Source of the DNA: Terriglobia bacterium
GTDB lineage: Bacteria; Acidobacteriota; Terriglobia; Bryobacterales; Bryobacteraceae
DNA length: 64,000 nt
Direction of reading: 5' to 3'
Assembly (NCBI GenBank): GCA_020073265.1
Contig: JAIQFN010000007.1
Coordinates: 62,001-126,000, forward strand
Shown: one piece after another, positions 8,500-17,341 of the stretch
How positions within the stretch are numbered: position 1 is the stretch's first letter
How the letters are laid out: every line of letters starts with the position of its first letter
Notes under the pieces: generated by a model
The model's input: the letters and a program-made list of their open reading frames with translations, nothing else
Databases searched by the model: none
What the model was told of the DNA's origin: nothing
Program-made: the position numbers and the translations under genes

Positions 8500-9279
8500 A
8501 TGAACTTTGTGAAAAGCTTGGCGTTGGCCGCTATTCTCGTCGCGCCTACATTTGCTGACTCGATTCCGAGTCTCGGCTGTGCCTCCTCTTTTGGAGTCCT
8601 GGCGGGTGCGATCTTTAACACGAGCGGAACGCTGAATGTCACCGGGGATGACGGAACGACGGCGGCCACCAAATACACAAATTCGGGTACCGTCATTGCT
8701 TCCGGCACAAATTTCCTAGACGCCGCTCCAGCCTGCGCATCCACCGACTTCGTCTCGGCGTTAACGACCGCCGAAGGGTTCACGCCCACTGTGACGGCGC
8801 CCGTGGGCGGTGCCCCTCCGTCTGCGACGTTCACGCTGGGCAGCGGGAACACTGTCTTTTCGTTGACCAACTCCGGTTTCACTGCTGGCTCCACCTTCAC
8901 CTTTAACGACGCCGCCGACCCGGGCGGGCAATTCATCATCGAAATGTCCGCGCTGACGATCTCGGGCATACCGACCTTTTCACTGGGCGCCGTGTCGCCG
9001 GCCAACATCCTGTGGGTGGTGACGGGCGACGTCGGCATCTCCGGCGCTGGCACCTGGGATGGCAGCATTTTCTCGGGCGGCAACATCGGCATCAGCGGTG
9101 CGGTCACCTATAACGGCGGCTTGTATGCCGAGAACAACTTTGTTCACAGTGGCAGCAACACTGTCATCGACGAGTTAGGTGGGCAGGCCGTCCCCGAACC
9201 CTCGTCACTCGGTTTCCTGGCGGGCGCGATCGCCCTCGGTTTTGCGGCGCTGAAGTTCCGGCGCCAAAGTGTAGCCTAA
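8500..9279 (+). CDS. Ice-binding-like (DUF3494) secreted protein with PEP-CTERM anchor
   Basis: A 259-residue protein. It has a Sec signal peptide (MNFVKSLALAAILVAPTFA), then a Ser/Thr/Gly-rich beta-solenoid domain whose late part ('ILWVVTGDVGISGAGTWDGSIFSGGNIGISGAVTYNGGLYAENNF') resembles the DUF3494 ice-binding-like fold. The C-terminus reads VPEPSSLGFLAGAIALGFAALKFRRQ: the PEP-CTERM signal of Pro-Glu-Pro, transmembrane helix and basic end. The PEP-CTERM tail predicts processing by an exosortase and display or release to the exopolysaccharide layer. DUF3494 proteins bind ice or serve as adhesins; which applies here is open. A ribosome site gagagg lies just upstream. Confidence 0.8.
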   Translation: MNFVKSLALAAILVAPTFADSIPSLGCASSFGVLAGAIFNTSGTLNVTGDDGTTAATKYTNSGTVIASGTNFLDAAPACASTDFVSALTTAEGFTPTVTAPVGGAPPSATFTLGSGNTVFSLTNSGFTAGSTFTFNDAADPGGQFIIEMSALTISGIPTFSLGAVSPANILWVVTGDVGISGAGTWDGSIFSGGNIGISGAVTYNGGLYAENNFVHSGSNTVIDELGGQAVPEPSSLGFLAGAIALGFAALKFRRQSVA

Positions 9280-9389
9280 TTACACTCCCCCGCAGCCGAT
9301 CCGATCCGGAACGCTGACCGCCGGGCAACCCAGGCGGTGTGTGGTTTTCACAAACGCGCGATCAGGCATAGTAATATAGGGCGGAGCAT

Positions 9390-9869
9390 GTGATCAGACA
9401 GCGCGGACGGAAAAAGCGAGACGGTGGAAATGCCATCATCGAATTCGCGCTGATGGCACCCTGGATTCTCTTCCTCTTCATCGGCACATTCGACTTGGGT
9501 TTCTACTTCTACGCCGGAATCTGTACCTCGAATGCCGCGCGAGTTGCGGCAATTGCCAACGCCGTGAGCCTTAGCAGCGCCACCGACAGTGCCGGTGCCT
9601 GCTACAACGTTGTGGGGGAGATGAACAAGCTTCCAAATACGCAGGCTCTGGTGCCTGGCAGCTACGCCTGCCCAAGCTCGCCTAGTAGTGGCTCTCCCAT
9701 CGCGTTGGTCACGGTGGGCACGGAAGTGGAATCGGATGGTTCAACCGCGGCCGTCGTGCAGGTTGGTTATCTTCCACTGCAGATGATCCCGATTCCGGGC
9801 GTCATCAACGGACAAATGACCATTTATCGAACCGCAAAGGTCCCGATCCTCAACACGACGCCGCCCTAG
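9390..9869 (+). CDS. TadE-like pseudopilin protein
   Basis: A 159-residue protein starting with GTG 9390; an ATG at 9388 is out of frame and meets a stop at once. The N-terminus is basic, then 'GGNAIIEFALMAPWILFLFIGTFDLGFYFY' matches the TadE/pseudopilin signature: a short leader, Glu about five residues into the hydrophobic helix, then an aromatic-rich helix. The remainder is a small extracytoplasmic domain with two Cys (C77-region and C103-region). It is first of three adjacent genes of this class and ends seven bases before the next. It is probably a minor pilin or surface assembly component. Confidence 0.82.
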   Translation: MIRQRGRKKRDGGNAIIEFALMAPWILFLFIGTFDLGFYFYAGICTSNAARVAAIANAVSLSSATDSAGACYNVVGEMNKLPNTQALVPGSYACPSSPSSGSPIALVTVGTEVESDGSTAAVVQVGYLPLQMIPIPGVINGQMTIYRTAKVPILNTTPP

Positions 9870-9876
9870 GATCGTT

Positions 9877-10386
9877 ATGACGCACCAAACCCATCGCTGG
9901 CGGGGAAGCGCCACCCTCGAGATGACACTGGTCGGGATACCTCTGATATTTGTGCTGATCTCGACTTTCGAAATGGCACGCGGCATGTGGATCTATCACA
10001 CGCTGGCCTACGCGACTAGAGCAGGCACTCGCTTTGCTGTTGTGCACGGTCAGAACTGCAGTGTTGCTGGGAACAACTGCGCAGTCACCCGGGCAACGAT
10101 AGCTGGCGTAATTCAGAGCGCTGGCTTGGGTCTTGACCCCGGCCTGTTGAAGGTGCAGATGAAGTCACTTTCGGAAGACACCGGCCTCGTAACGCTGGCT
10201 TCGCTATTGAATGATTCCGCCACATTTCCCACCGGAGCGGGTGCGGTGCAACAAGCTCCCATCACAGTTTATGCGCAATATCCGTTCCAGTCGGCAATTT
10301 CCATGTTCTGGCCGGGCGCGCGCGGGGGAATCCAATTCGGCAGCTTCGCGCTTCCGGCTTCGTCTCAGGAGCGAGTGCAGTTTTAG
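9877..10386 (+). CDS. TadE-like pseudopilin protein, second copy
   Basis: A 169-residue protein with the same plan as its neighbour: basic leader, 'GSATLEMTLVGIPLIFVLISTFEMARGMWIYHTLAYATRAGTRFAVVHG' (Glu within the hydrophobic stretch, then the TadE continuation), and a soluble C-terminal domain. The start ATG 9877 lies seven bases after the preceding stop. Its 3' end is 22 bases from the TadG-like gene start. It is presumed to be an inner-membrane or pilus minor component of a tight-adherence-like system, but no secretion ATPase, platform or prepilin peptidase genes are in the window. Confidence 0.82.
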   Translation: MTHQTHRWRGSATLEMTLVGIPLIFVLISTFEMARGMWIYHTLAYATRAGTRFAVVHGQNCSVAGNNCAVTRATIAGVIQSAGLGLDPGLLKVQMKSLSEDTGLVTLASLLNDSATFPTGAGAVQQAPITVYAQYPFQSAISMFWPGARGGIQFGSFALPASSQERVQF

Positions 10387-10408
10387 GCGTATGTCTAGGG
10401 GGGCGCAC

Positions 10409-12160
10409 ATGATTCTTTACGGGGCGAAAGGCCGGGGGCAAGCTCTCATCATGGTGACTCTGGCCATCTTGGCGATGTGTGGTGTGCTGGGTCTTGCGGT
10501 CGACCTGGGCTGGTCTTACTATGTAAGGAGGAACGCGCAGGCAGCGGCCGATTCGGCGGCGCTTGCGGCGGTCGCCACCGCCCAGAGACTCGGTCTCACG
10601 TATTCCTGCGGAGCTGTTGGTTGCAACGCCACGCCGAGCTCGTGTGCCAGCCCCACCAAGTTCGACGGCACCAACTTGGACAGTGCCTGCGTGTACGCGG
10701 CACAAAACGGCTTTTCGCAAGGCGGCAACGTCAATGTGACGGTGGCTTCAAACGTGTCGAGTCCAGCTCCGACCGTTCCCGGCGTTGCGGTGATCTATTG
10801 GGTGACAGTCCGGGTCAACCAGAGCATTCCGCAGCTCTTCTCCGCCGTGCTGGGCAACCCGACTGCATTGGTGAGCGCCCGTGCGACGGCTGCCTGGACC
10901 AATGTAGTGTTCCAGGGTTCGCTCAGTCTCTTGAATCGACAGTTCGATTCGAGCGGCGATCCCAATCTGGGCGCGGGAACGGATCTTTATTGGACCGGCT
11001 CCGGCAGTCTCAATGTGCCGTCGGGTATAATGATCGCCTCGCAAAAAAATCCCGGTGCCGGCGTCCTCTTGGGCAGTCAACACGTCACCGCCCCCTTCAC
11101 GGACATTCTGGGCGGTGGAACAGTAGAAAATAATAGTCCCTCAATTGTGTGCCCGCCATCGTGCTCTTCGCCGGCCTCCTGGAGCACCCCCCCTGTGAGC
11201 AAGAGTGACGGTCCGATCTTTTGGGACCCTTTCTCGGGAAAGGGACAACCTCCCTTGGTCGCCCCCTCCTTGCCCGATGTCCCGGTACTTCCGACGCCGG
11301 GTTTCCCGCTTGGGGGCAATCTCCCAGCAGGAACCTATGGGCCCGGGAATTACTACGCGGTGGACTCCAAAGGCATCGCGACCGGAGTCCCAATCAACCT
11401 TAGTAGCACCTCCGGCTCATACACCTTTAACAATAGCAGCGGCTTTGGTGAGTACGTCTTCTACGGCGGATTCGTCGCCAACGGCAGTCAGCACATCACT
11501 ATGGCGCCGGGACAATACGTTTTCGCCGGGACCATCGGATCGGCCACGTCCAACGGAACGAATGTGTTGTATACCAATGGCAGCCCCTCAATCACTGAGT
11601 CGGCATCCGGCGGGGGGGCAGGTATAATGTTTGTATTCGCCGGCATGAACTATCCGGGCTTGCCGATTCCAGGGCCCGTTCAAGCCATCTCCCAGCAGTT
11701 AGGATATGGATCTGTATACATGGATGGAAGCGGCCCCGTTACTTTGCACGGCTTGAATGCGAGCCAACTGCCCGGCTTCGCCGATGCTCTTCAACCGTTT
11801 GCTCCGGTCGTCTTCTGGCAGGACCAAGGCAATTCACACATCGCCTACGACGGTAGAGGCTACGTCCAGGACGGCACTTTCTGTGGAGGCGACGGCACCC
11901 TCGATCATCCCTGCACCAACCCGGCGGTAGCCACGAACAGCACCACGCCACAATTGTATTTGAACGGGAGCAGTACTATCACCAGCATTAACGGTGCCAT
12001 CTACCAACCGCGCGGGGCGTGGTTCAAGTTCAATGGTAGTGGCTTGAATAGCGCGGTGCAGCTTGTCACCGGAGGGATGGACTTTAACGGAAGCCCAAGC
12101 CTCAACATTACTGGCGTCAGCAACTCGATCACGACTCTGCAGATCGCTCTCATCGAATAG
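10409..12160 (+). CDS. TadG-like protein with long repetitive extracytoplasmic region
   Basis: A 583-residue protein from ATG 10409, chosen because aggggg lies seven bases upstream; in-frame codons back to 10211 run inside the preceding gene and are not used. The N-terminus 'GQALIMVTLAILAMCGVLGLAVDLGWSYYVRRNAQAAADSAALAAVATAQ' is the TadG signature. The long remainder is rich in Ser, Gly, Asn and Pro, with repeated 'FNNSSG', 'FNGSG' and 'FNGSPSLNITG' strands, suggesting a beta-solenoid adhesin-like part exposed outside. TadG proteins support Flp/Tad pili. The system is incomplete here, so these three genes may be an accessory set. Confidence 0.8.
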   Translation: MILYGAKGRGQALIMVTLAILAMCGVLGLAVDLGWSYYVRRNAQAAADSAALAAVATAQRLGLTYSCGAVGCNATPSSCASPTKFDGTNLDSACVYAAQNGFSQGGNVNVTVASNVSSPAPTVPGVAVIYWVTVRVNQSIPQLFSAVLGNPTALVSARATAAWTNVVFQGSLSLLNRQFDSSGDPNLGAGTDLYWTGSGSLNVPSGIMIASQKNPGAGVLLGSQHVTAPFTDILGGGTVENNSPSIVCPPSCSSPASWSTPPVSKSDGPIFWDPFSGKGQPPLVAPSLPDVPVLPTPGFPLGGNLPAGTYGPGNYYAVDSKGIATGVPINLSSTSGSYTFNNSSGFGEYVFYGGFVANGSQHITMAPGQYVFAGTIGSATSNGTNVLYTNGSPSITESASGGGAGIMFVFAGMNYPGLPIPGPVQAISQQLGYGSVYMDGSGPVTLHGLNASQLPGFADALQPFAPVVFWQDQGNSHIAYDGRGYVQDGTFCGGDGTLDHPCTNPAVATNSTTPQLYLNGSSTITSINGAIYQPRGAWFKFNGSGLNSAVQLVTGGMDFNGSPSLNITGVSNSITTLQIALIE

Positions 12161-12210
12161 CGCGAACGCTCACATTCCTCAGCCACTTGAGCGCGCCCCG
12201 GCGATTTCAA

Positions 12211-12239
12211 TTGGAATGCAACGCCAATAGGCGTAAAAT
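12211..12239 (+). promoter_or_regulatory. Putative sigma-70 promoter with palindrome in the spacer
   Basis: TTGGAA (12211-12216) and TAAAAT (12234-12239) are separated by exactly 17 bases, next to the ATG at 12249. Inside the spacer is a perfect inverted repeat, ACGCC-aata-GGCGT (12221-12234), that would suit a repressor. The predicted transcript has almost no leader. Confidence 0.45.
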
Positions 12240-12248
12240 GGAATTAAG

Positions 12249-12911
12249 ATGTTGCTAGAACGGCTGCGCGGGCTGCTGGGGTTCTGGCCTGATCGAGGAC
12301 GCTCGAATCCAAGCAGTTCGCTGGAACTTCCCGCGCCGGAAATGCCTGCCTCCACTCCCCCCAAGGCGCATCCCTCCGGTGTCACGGTGCACGTGGGAGT
12401 CTTGCCCAGTCCCAAGGAAGGTGTTCGAAGACAGCGTGGCGCCGGCCGCGACTACTGGGACTACCTGGTCGCGTGTCTGGTCATCGGTGCGGTTTTCCTG
12501 GCGGGGCGCTACTGGCTGGCGCAGGCCTCCAAGCCGGAGGGAGCACCTCCCGGGTCGCTGTCCGAGTCGTTCTCGAAGCTATTCCCTTTTCGAAAGCCGC
12601 CCGCCACTCCAGTGGTCCATGCCAACACCGCCGAACGCTTCCCGCAGCCGGACACTGCGCCCGTAGCAACCAGCATCGTGCCCGCCGCGTATACCCAACA
12701 AGCGCGCTACGCAGGCTTCCAAGGCAAAGTGTTCGTCACCGTTCTGGTGGACGAGCGTGGCGTTCCGTTCCAGGTCGAGCCGACCGGTCCCATCCCATTT
12801 GACCTGGAGATTCCGGTCAGAGACGCGGTGCTCCACTGGCGTTTTTCTCCCGCGCTGGTGGCGGGCAAGCCGGTCGAATCCCGAACGGTCGTCGAAGTGC
12901 CCTTGCACTGA
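12249..12911 (+). CDS. TonB-family energy transducer-like protein
   Basis: A 220-residue protein with a cytosolic N-terminal ~70 residues (Pro/Ser-rich), a transmembrane segment at about 76-93 ('YLVACLVIGAVFLAGRYWL'), a Pro-rich periplasmic linker and a TonB C-terminal domain ('ARYAGFQGKVFVTVLVDERGVPFQ...AVLHWRFSPALVAGKPVESRTVVEVPL'). TonB C-terminal domains contact the TonB boxes of outer-membrane receptors such as the one at the left edge of the window. The long N-terminal cytosolic part is unlike classical TonB and typical of acidobacterial variants. No ExbB/ExbD is adjacent. Confidence 0.8.
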   Translation: MLLERLRGLLGFWPDRGRSNPSSSLELPAPEMPASTPPKAHPSGVTVHVGVLPSPKEGVRRQRGAGRDYWDYLVACLVIGAVFLAGRYWLAQASKPEGAPPGSLSESFSKLFPFRKPPATPVVHANTAERFPQPDTAPVATSIVPAAYTQQARYAGFQGKVFVTVLVDERGVPFQVEPTGPIPFDLEIPVRDAVLHWRFSPALVAGKPVESRTVVEVPLH

Positions 12912-13211
12912 GCGCTTCGCCGGCGAGACCCACGATTTGGCAACCGTACTGGCTCCGTCGCCGAGCGCGTCATGACGACGACTTTGGCATAGCCGCGGCG
13001 CTTCCCTGAAGCCTCCTCCGGGTTCTGCCGGCGGCGTCAGGCGCTCCATCAATGGATCAAGAGCTCTTGACAACCCACCCGTTTCCTTTTTACAGTGAGG
13101 CCGGACCTTCGCGCAATCGTGGGCTTGATCGAAGAGCTATGCAGCGGGCCGGCCTGCTTGCGCGATGGTCTGGTTCCATAGCGTCGCGACGTCACCCAAC
13201 ATGGAGAATAC
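12912..13211. other. 300-base gene-free leader of the SDR operon
   Basis: No ORF here looks coding. The stretch ends with a candidate promoter and the leader of the following operon; otherwise I see nothing in it. Confidence 0.5.
13067..13096 (+). promoter_or_regulatory. Putative promoter of the SDR-dehydratase-cyclase operon
   Basis: A perfect -35 hexamer TTGACA (13067-13072) is followed after 18 bases by TACAGT (13091-13096), a 4/6 match to the -10 box. It lies about 115 bases upstream of the GTG start of the SDR gene. Confidence 0.4.
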
Positions 13212-13976
13212 GTGAGAATAGAAAACAAAGTGGCAGTCATTACGGGCGGGGCCTCGGGGATTGGACGGGCGACCTGCAATCTGTTCGCGCGCGAGGGCGC
13301 CCGCGTGCTGGTAGCGGATCTGGCAGGCGACCGCGCCGAGCAAGTCGCACGCGATATCCATGGACAGGGAGGCACGGCGCATGCGATCGGCCAGGACATC
13401 TCCAGCGAACGCGGCGCAGAGTCGATCATCTCTGTCGCGCTCGAGCGCTGGGGGCGCCTGGACATCCTGGTAAACAACGCGGCGTCGTTCCTTCACAAGC
13501 GACTGGAGGATGCTACGCGCGAGGAGTGGCTGTCGGTCTTAGGTGTGAACGTGATCGGTACCGCTCTCTGCTCGAAGTACGCCGTAGCGGCAATGCGGAA
13601 GGAGGGGCACGGGTCGATTGTGAACGTTGCCTCGATCAACGGCCTGGTCGCCATGCCCAACTGGGTGACTTACAACGCCACCAAAGCCGCGATCGTGAAC
13701 ATGTCGAAATCGATGGCGCTGGATCTCGGCCCGTTCAATATCCGCGTGAACTGCGTGTGTCCGGGGATTACTCGCACGCCGGCGCTCGACGTGGTTCTGG
13801 GTGAGATGGGGCTGACCGTGCAAGAGGCCGAGAAAATCTTTGCCGAGCCGCGCTGCATCATCAAGCGCTTCGGCACGGCCGAAGAGATCGCACCCGCCAT
13901 TCTGTTCCTGGCGTCGGATGAGGCGTCCTACATGACCGGGGCGACTGTGGTGGTGGACGGCGGATTCACGGCCTAG
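13212..13976 (+). CDS. SDR-family NAD(P)-dependent dehydrogenase
   Basis: A 254-residue classical short-chain dehydrogenase. It has TGGASGIG (11-18) for cofactor, D36 after the second strand suggesting NAD preference, 'VNNAAS' (88-92), Ser141 and the YxxxK pair Y154/K158, and a C-terminal 'YMTGATVVVDGGF' typical of FabG-like enzymes. The GTG start at 13212 is preceded by ggaga. It is first of three closely spaced genes with an enolase-superfamily dehydratase and a cyclase-family hydrolase, suggesting oxidation of a sugar or keto-deoxy sugar acid. Substrate is inferred from context only. Confidence 0.9.
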   Translation: MRIENKVAVITGGASGIGRATCNLFAREGARVLVADLAGDRAEQVARDIHGQGGTAHAIGQDISSERGAESIISVALERWGRLDILVNNAASFLHKRLEDATREEWLSVLGVNVIGTALCSKYAVAAMRKEGHGSIVNVASINGLVAMPNWVTYNATKAAIVNMSKSMALDLGPFNIRVNCVCPGITRTPALDVVLGEMGLTVQEAEKIFAEPRCIIKRFGTAEEIAPAILFLASDEASYMTGATVVVDGGFTA

Positions 13977-13992
13977 GAGCGCTAGAAGAAAC

Positions 13993-15090
13993 ATGAAGAT
14001 TACCAAGGTGGATGCTTTCGATCTGCACGTGCCGCTCGGACGAGCGATTGCGGATTCCTTCAATGTGACCGACCACGTCGGTCTGGCGGGCGTGCGGCTG
14101 TTTACCGATGAAGGGATCGTCGGCACCGGGTTCACTACCACTCTCGCCTCTGGCGATGATCTGATTCGCGAGGCGATCGATCGCTACTACGCGCCCGTGG
14201 TGATGGGTCAGGACCCGTTTCAGGTGAAGAAGATCTGGCATGACCTTTACTGGTCGAAACTGCACTGGGTCGGCCGGCAGGGGATCACCACCATGGCGAT
14301 GGCGGCGGTCGACATCGCGCTCTGGGACGCGATGGCCAAGGCTCTGGGAAAGCCGCTGTGGAGAGTGCTGGGCGGAGCCAAGGACAAAAAGATCAAGACC
14401 TACAACACCGACGGCGGCTGGCTCAACAAGCCGGTGGACGACATCCTGGAGCACATGAAGCGGATACTGGATCAAGGCTGGACGGGAGTGAAGATGAAGG
14501 TCGGCAAGCCGAATCCGCGGGAAGACTACGAGCGCGTGCGTCGCGTGCGCCAGGCCATCGGCGACAACATCGACCTCATGCTCGACGTCAACCAAACCTG
14601 GGATTTGAATACCGCGATGGTTTGGGGAAAGCGCCTGGAAGAGTTCGATATCGGCTGGCTGGAAGAGCCCCTGCACCCCGAGGATATTCGTTCTCATCGC
14701 ATCCTGGCCCGGGAGCTCAACACACCCATCGCGCTCGGCGAGCACATCTACACCTGCCAGGCGTTCCGCGATTATCTGCAGGAGGAGGCGGTTGAGATCA
14801 TCCAGGTGGACGTCACGCGCGTCGGCGGCATTACCGAGTGGATGCAGGTTGCCGCCCTGGCGGGTTGTTTCAATGTTCCGGTGATCCCTCATACCGCCGA
14901 TGCCGGGCTGGTCCACCAGCATTTGGTGGCGGCGACGCTGAATTCGCCCATGCTGGAGCATGTTCCGTTTGGCAAAGATGTCTTCAAGGAACCGGTCGAC
15001 ATTCGCGAGGGCTATCTGCACCTGCCCGAGACGCCGGGCGCGTCGACCGACTTCATTCCGGAGATGTTCGAGAAATACCGGGTCGCGTAG
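13993..15090 (+). CDS. Mandelate racemase/muconate lactonizing enzyme family dehydratase
   Basis: A 365-residue enolase-superfamily enzyme with all expected active-site elements: K167-x-K169, the metal ligands D198, E224 and E250, D273, and H300 in 'VIPHTAD'. The KxK and His/Asp dyad set is that of the mandelate racemase subgroup, which contains sugar-acid dehydratases (for example rhamnonate, fuconate or galactonate dehydratases). It lies 16 bases after the SDR gene and 29 before the cyclase gene. The likely reaction is dehydration of an aldonic acid to a 2-keto-3-deoxy acid, feeding the aldolase encoded at 18462-19271. Specificity is not assigned. Confidence 0.9.
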   Translation: MKITKVDAFDLHVPLGRAIADSFNVTDHVGLAGVRLFTDEGIVGTGFTTTLASGDDLIREAIDRYYAPVVMGQDPFQVKKIWHDLYWSKLHWVGRQGITTMAMAAVDIALWDAMAKALGKPLWRVLGGAKDKKIKTYNTDGGWLNKPVDDILEHMKRILDQGWTGVKMKVGKPNPREDYERVRRVRQAIGDNIDLMLDVNQTWDLNTAMVWGKRLEEFDIGWLEEPLHPEDIRSHRILARELNTPIALGEHIYTCQAFRDYLQEEAVEIIQVDVTRVGGITEWMQVAALAGCFNVPVIPHTADAGLVHQHLVAATLNSPMLEHVPFGKDVFKEPVDIREGYLHLPETPGASTDFIPEMFEKYRVA

Positions 15091-15119
15091 TTGCGGGCAA
15101 AAAATAAGAGGAGCATCGG

Positions 15120-16040
15120 ATGGCTCAGTGGCAGAAGGGAAAAGGTTGGGGTTGGATCTGGGGCGCTGAAGACGAGATCGGCGCGTTGAACGCGATCACA
15201 CCGCAGACCGTTTTGGAAGCTCTGAGGCTGATCCGGCACGGGAAAACCGCCGACCTCGGACTCGTGGTGGATCGAAGCTCGTTCCGATGGCCAGGTCATG
15301 CGGCGACGGAAGTGATGTCGTACCGCACTCCATCCGGGGAACGCGCCGCCGGAGACGACGTGCCTGGTTCCAACGACACGCGCTGGCACAGCGCCGTGGT
15401 GTTCACGTGCGATCACATCGGCACTCATCTGGATGGGCTGGCCCATATCACGGTCGGCAAGGGAGCCGACACGCACTGGTACAACGGATTCCAGGAGCCG
15501 CGTTTCGGAGGTGACTTCGGCGTGATGAGGGCCGGCGCCGATAAGTTTCCCCCGATCATCGCGCGAGGGATCCTGCTGGACGTAGCCGGTTGGAAGGGAG
15601 TAGAGGCTCTGCCCTCGAGCTACGCCATCACTCCTGACGATCTTCGCCAGACGCTAGCGTGGGAGAACGTGGAACTGCGGACCGGAGACGTCGTCCTGGT
15701 GCGGACTGGAACCGGCCGGTTCTGGGGTGAGACTGGCGCGGACCACGAGGCGATCCACCGGCACGACACCGCCGGAATCAGCCTGGAAAGCGCGCACTGG
15801 TTGATCGAGGAGTTCGGCCCGATTGTGCTCGGATCCGACACCACCACGGTAGAAGTGGTGCCATTCGTGGAGAGCGTGCATGCCTATTGCCTGGTGGAGC
15901 AGGGAGTGCCGCTGGCGGAGCTGCACTATCTGGAGCAACTCGCCACCGAAAAGGTCTACGAATTTGCCTACGTCGCGATGACCAACAAGATCAAGGGCGC
16001 GACGGCGGGCATTGCAATGCGGCCCGTAGCGATCTATTAG
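15120..16040 (+). CDS. Cyclase-family (kynurenine formamidase-like) metal hydrolase
   Basis: A 306-residue protein of the cyclase family (PF04199). The metal-binding motif HxGTHxDxxxH is present as HIGTHLDGLAH (99-109). Other conserved parts are 'VVLVRTGTGRF' and 'VLGSDTTTVEVVP' near the C-terminus. Family members hydrolyse formamides or isatin, and several are encoded in sugar-acid or aromatic pathways. Here the operon with an SDR and a dehydratase suggests hydrolysis of a lactone or keto compound. Function beyond hydrolase is open. The start ATG 15120 is preceded by gaggagc. Confidence 0.85.
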   Translation: MAQWQKGKGWGWIWGAEDEIGALNAITPQTVLEALRLIRHGKTADLGLVVDRSSFRWPGHAATEVMSYRTPSGERAAGDDVPGSNDTRWHSAVVFTCDHIGTHLDGLAHITVGKGADTHWYNGFQEPRFGGDFGVMRAGADKFPPIIARGILLDVAGWKGVEALPSSYAITPDDLRQTLAWENVELRTGDVVLVRTGTGRFWGETGADHEAIHRHDTAGISLESAHWLIEEFGPIVLGSDTTTVEVVPFVESVHAYCLVEQGVPLAELHYLEQLATEKVYEFAYVAMTNKIKGATAGIAMRPVAIY

Positions 16041-16133
16041 TTGAGATTCACTGGCCGGCTACCATCCCAGATGACATCGCTGGGAACCTCTTCGCTATGG
16101 GGCAGGTGCGCGGAGGCGGTCTCGGATCGTGTG

Positions 16134-16162
16134 TTCACGATGGCGTGCGGCTCAGGTACAAT
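16134..16162 (+). promoter_or_regulatory. Putative promoter of the tandem DUF4185 genes
   Basis: TTCACG (16134-16139) and TACAAT (16157-16162) are separated by 17 bases, 45 bases upstream of the ATG at 16208. Matches to consensus are 4/6 and 5/6. Confidence 0.4.
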
Positions 16163-16207
16163 GCACAGGGGCGGCAGCGGAATCAGTCAGCCCAACAGGG
16201 AGGCATC

Positions 16208-17341
16208 ATGCGATTCGTCGCCGCGTGTTTTTCGCCGCTTCTGTCGGTGGGCGTCCTGCTGGCGCAAATACCGAAGGACCTGCCACGCAGCCCGGTGATC
16301 CAGTCCATTTCGCTGGCGACCCCGCCTCTCACGCCGTTCCCGTCGATGGGCGATCTTTGGTTCACCACCTGGGCCGAAGATGACAATCTTTACGGAAGCT
16401 GGGGTGACGGCCGGGGGCCCGCCGACGAGAAGTCCGGGCCGTTCCTTTCCGAGCGTCAGATAGGAAAGTCCAACGAATCCTACGACAATCGCTTCGACGG
16501 GCCGACGGCGCTGTGGTCGTGGAGCCTGGTGACCGATTGCGGCGCCGTAAAGTATACCGGCGATCCGCCCAACCTGAAGCCGACCGTGATGCGCCGCGAC
16601 TCCCCGACGCAGTTTGAGCCGCGCGTGGACGACAAGCCTTCGAGCTTTCTGTCGATCGACGGGCGGCTGTACGGCCAGTTCCACTCGCCGCTCGGGGATG
16701 CGCGCATCGGCTACCTGGCGTATTCAGACGACTACGGATCGAACTGGTCGCGGGTCGGGTTCTTTCTGCCAGGCGCAGCGAAACCCGCCAACGCTTCGCC
16801 GTGGACCAAGGAGGCGAACTCGAATTTCCGCTGCCTGTTCTTCATCAACATGGGCAAGAACTACAGCCTGAACTCGGACGGGTACGTGTACGGGCTCGGC
16901 ATCGGCAAGGAATGGAATTGGGACAACGCCGTGTACCTGGCCCGAGTGAAGAAGGCGGACATCCTGCGCTACCAAGCCTGGGAGTACTTCACCGGCCTGG
17001 ATGCGAGCGGCAAGCCGCGCTGGTCGAGTGTCGAGAGCGAAGCGAAGCCCGTTCCGGACCTTTACACGCCGGGGCAGGGGTCGGCCATCTACCATCCGGG
17101 TATGAAGCGCTACCTGTTCATGAACCAGCAGAAGCTGTGGGACGCTCCCGAGCCCTGGGGACCGTGGACGGTGGCGGGCGATTTTCCGTCTGAACCCCCG
17201 GAATGGCAGAAAGGCTACCAGCCCGGAATCATCAGCAAAGGTCTGGGGCCGGATTCCTTCTGGTTTACGATTGCGGGTCAGGGCGCGCCTCCCAACATCT
17301 CGTATTCGTTTCACATCGGCAGAATGGTGATGCACCGATGA
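16208..17341 (+). CDS. Exported DUF4185-like protein, copy 1
   Basis: A 377-residue secreted protein. The frame is open back to 15887 inside the cyclase gene, but ATG 16208 follows GGGAGG by six bases and gives a clean signal peptide (MRFVAACFSPLLSVGVLLAQ). The mature protein opens with 'PSMGDLWFTTWAEDDNLYGSWGDG', the signature of DUF4185, a five-bladed sialidase-like propeller of unknown activity. Compared with its neighbour it has an extra ~28 residues after 'GDG' (GPADEKSGPFLSERQIG...). It overlaps the next gene by four bases (ATGA). It may bind or cleave a glycan outside the cytoplasm. Confidence 0.72.
   Translation: MRFVAACFSPLLSVGVLLAQIPKDLPRSPVIQSISLATPPLTPFPSMGDLWFTTWAEDDNLYGSWGDGRGPADEKSGPFLSERQIGKSNESYDNRFDGPTALWSWSLVTDCGAVKYTGDPPNLKPTVMRRDSPTQFEPRVDDKPSSFLSIDGRLYGQFHSPLGDARIGYLAYSDDYGSNWSRVGFFLPGAAKPANASPWTKEANSNFRCLFFINMGKNYSLNSDGYVYGLGIGKEWNWDNAVYLARVKKADILRYQAWEYFTGLDASGKPRWSSVESEAKPVPDLYTPGQGSAIYHPGMKRYLFMNQQKLWDAPEPWGPWTVAGDFPSEPPEWQKGYQPGIISKGLGPDSFWFTIAGQGAPPNISYSFHIGRMVMHR

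Noticed and set aside
10211-10408. N-terminal extension of the TadG-like gene
   Set aside because: The extension lies within the preceding TadE-like gene and ATG 10409 has a ribosome site and the expected TadG start.
15887-16207. N-terminal extension of DUF4185 copy 1
   Set aside because: It overlaps the cyclase gene; ATG 16208 has a strong ribosome site and a signal peptide.
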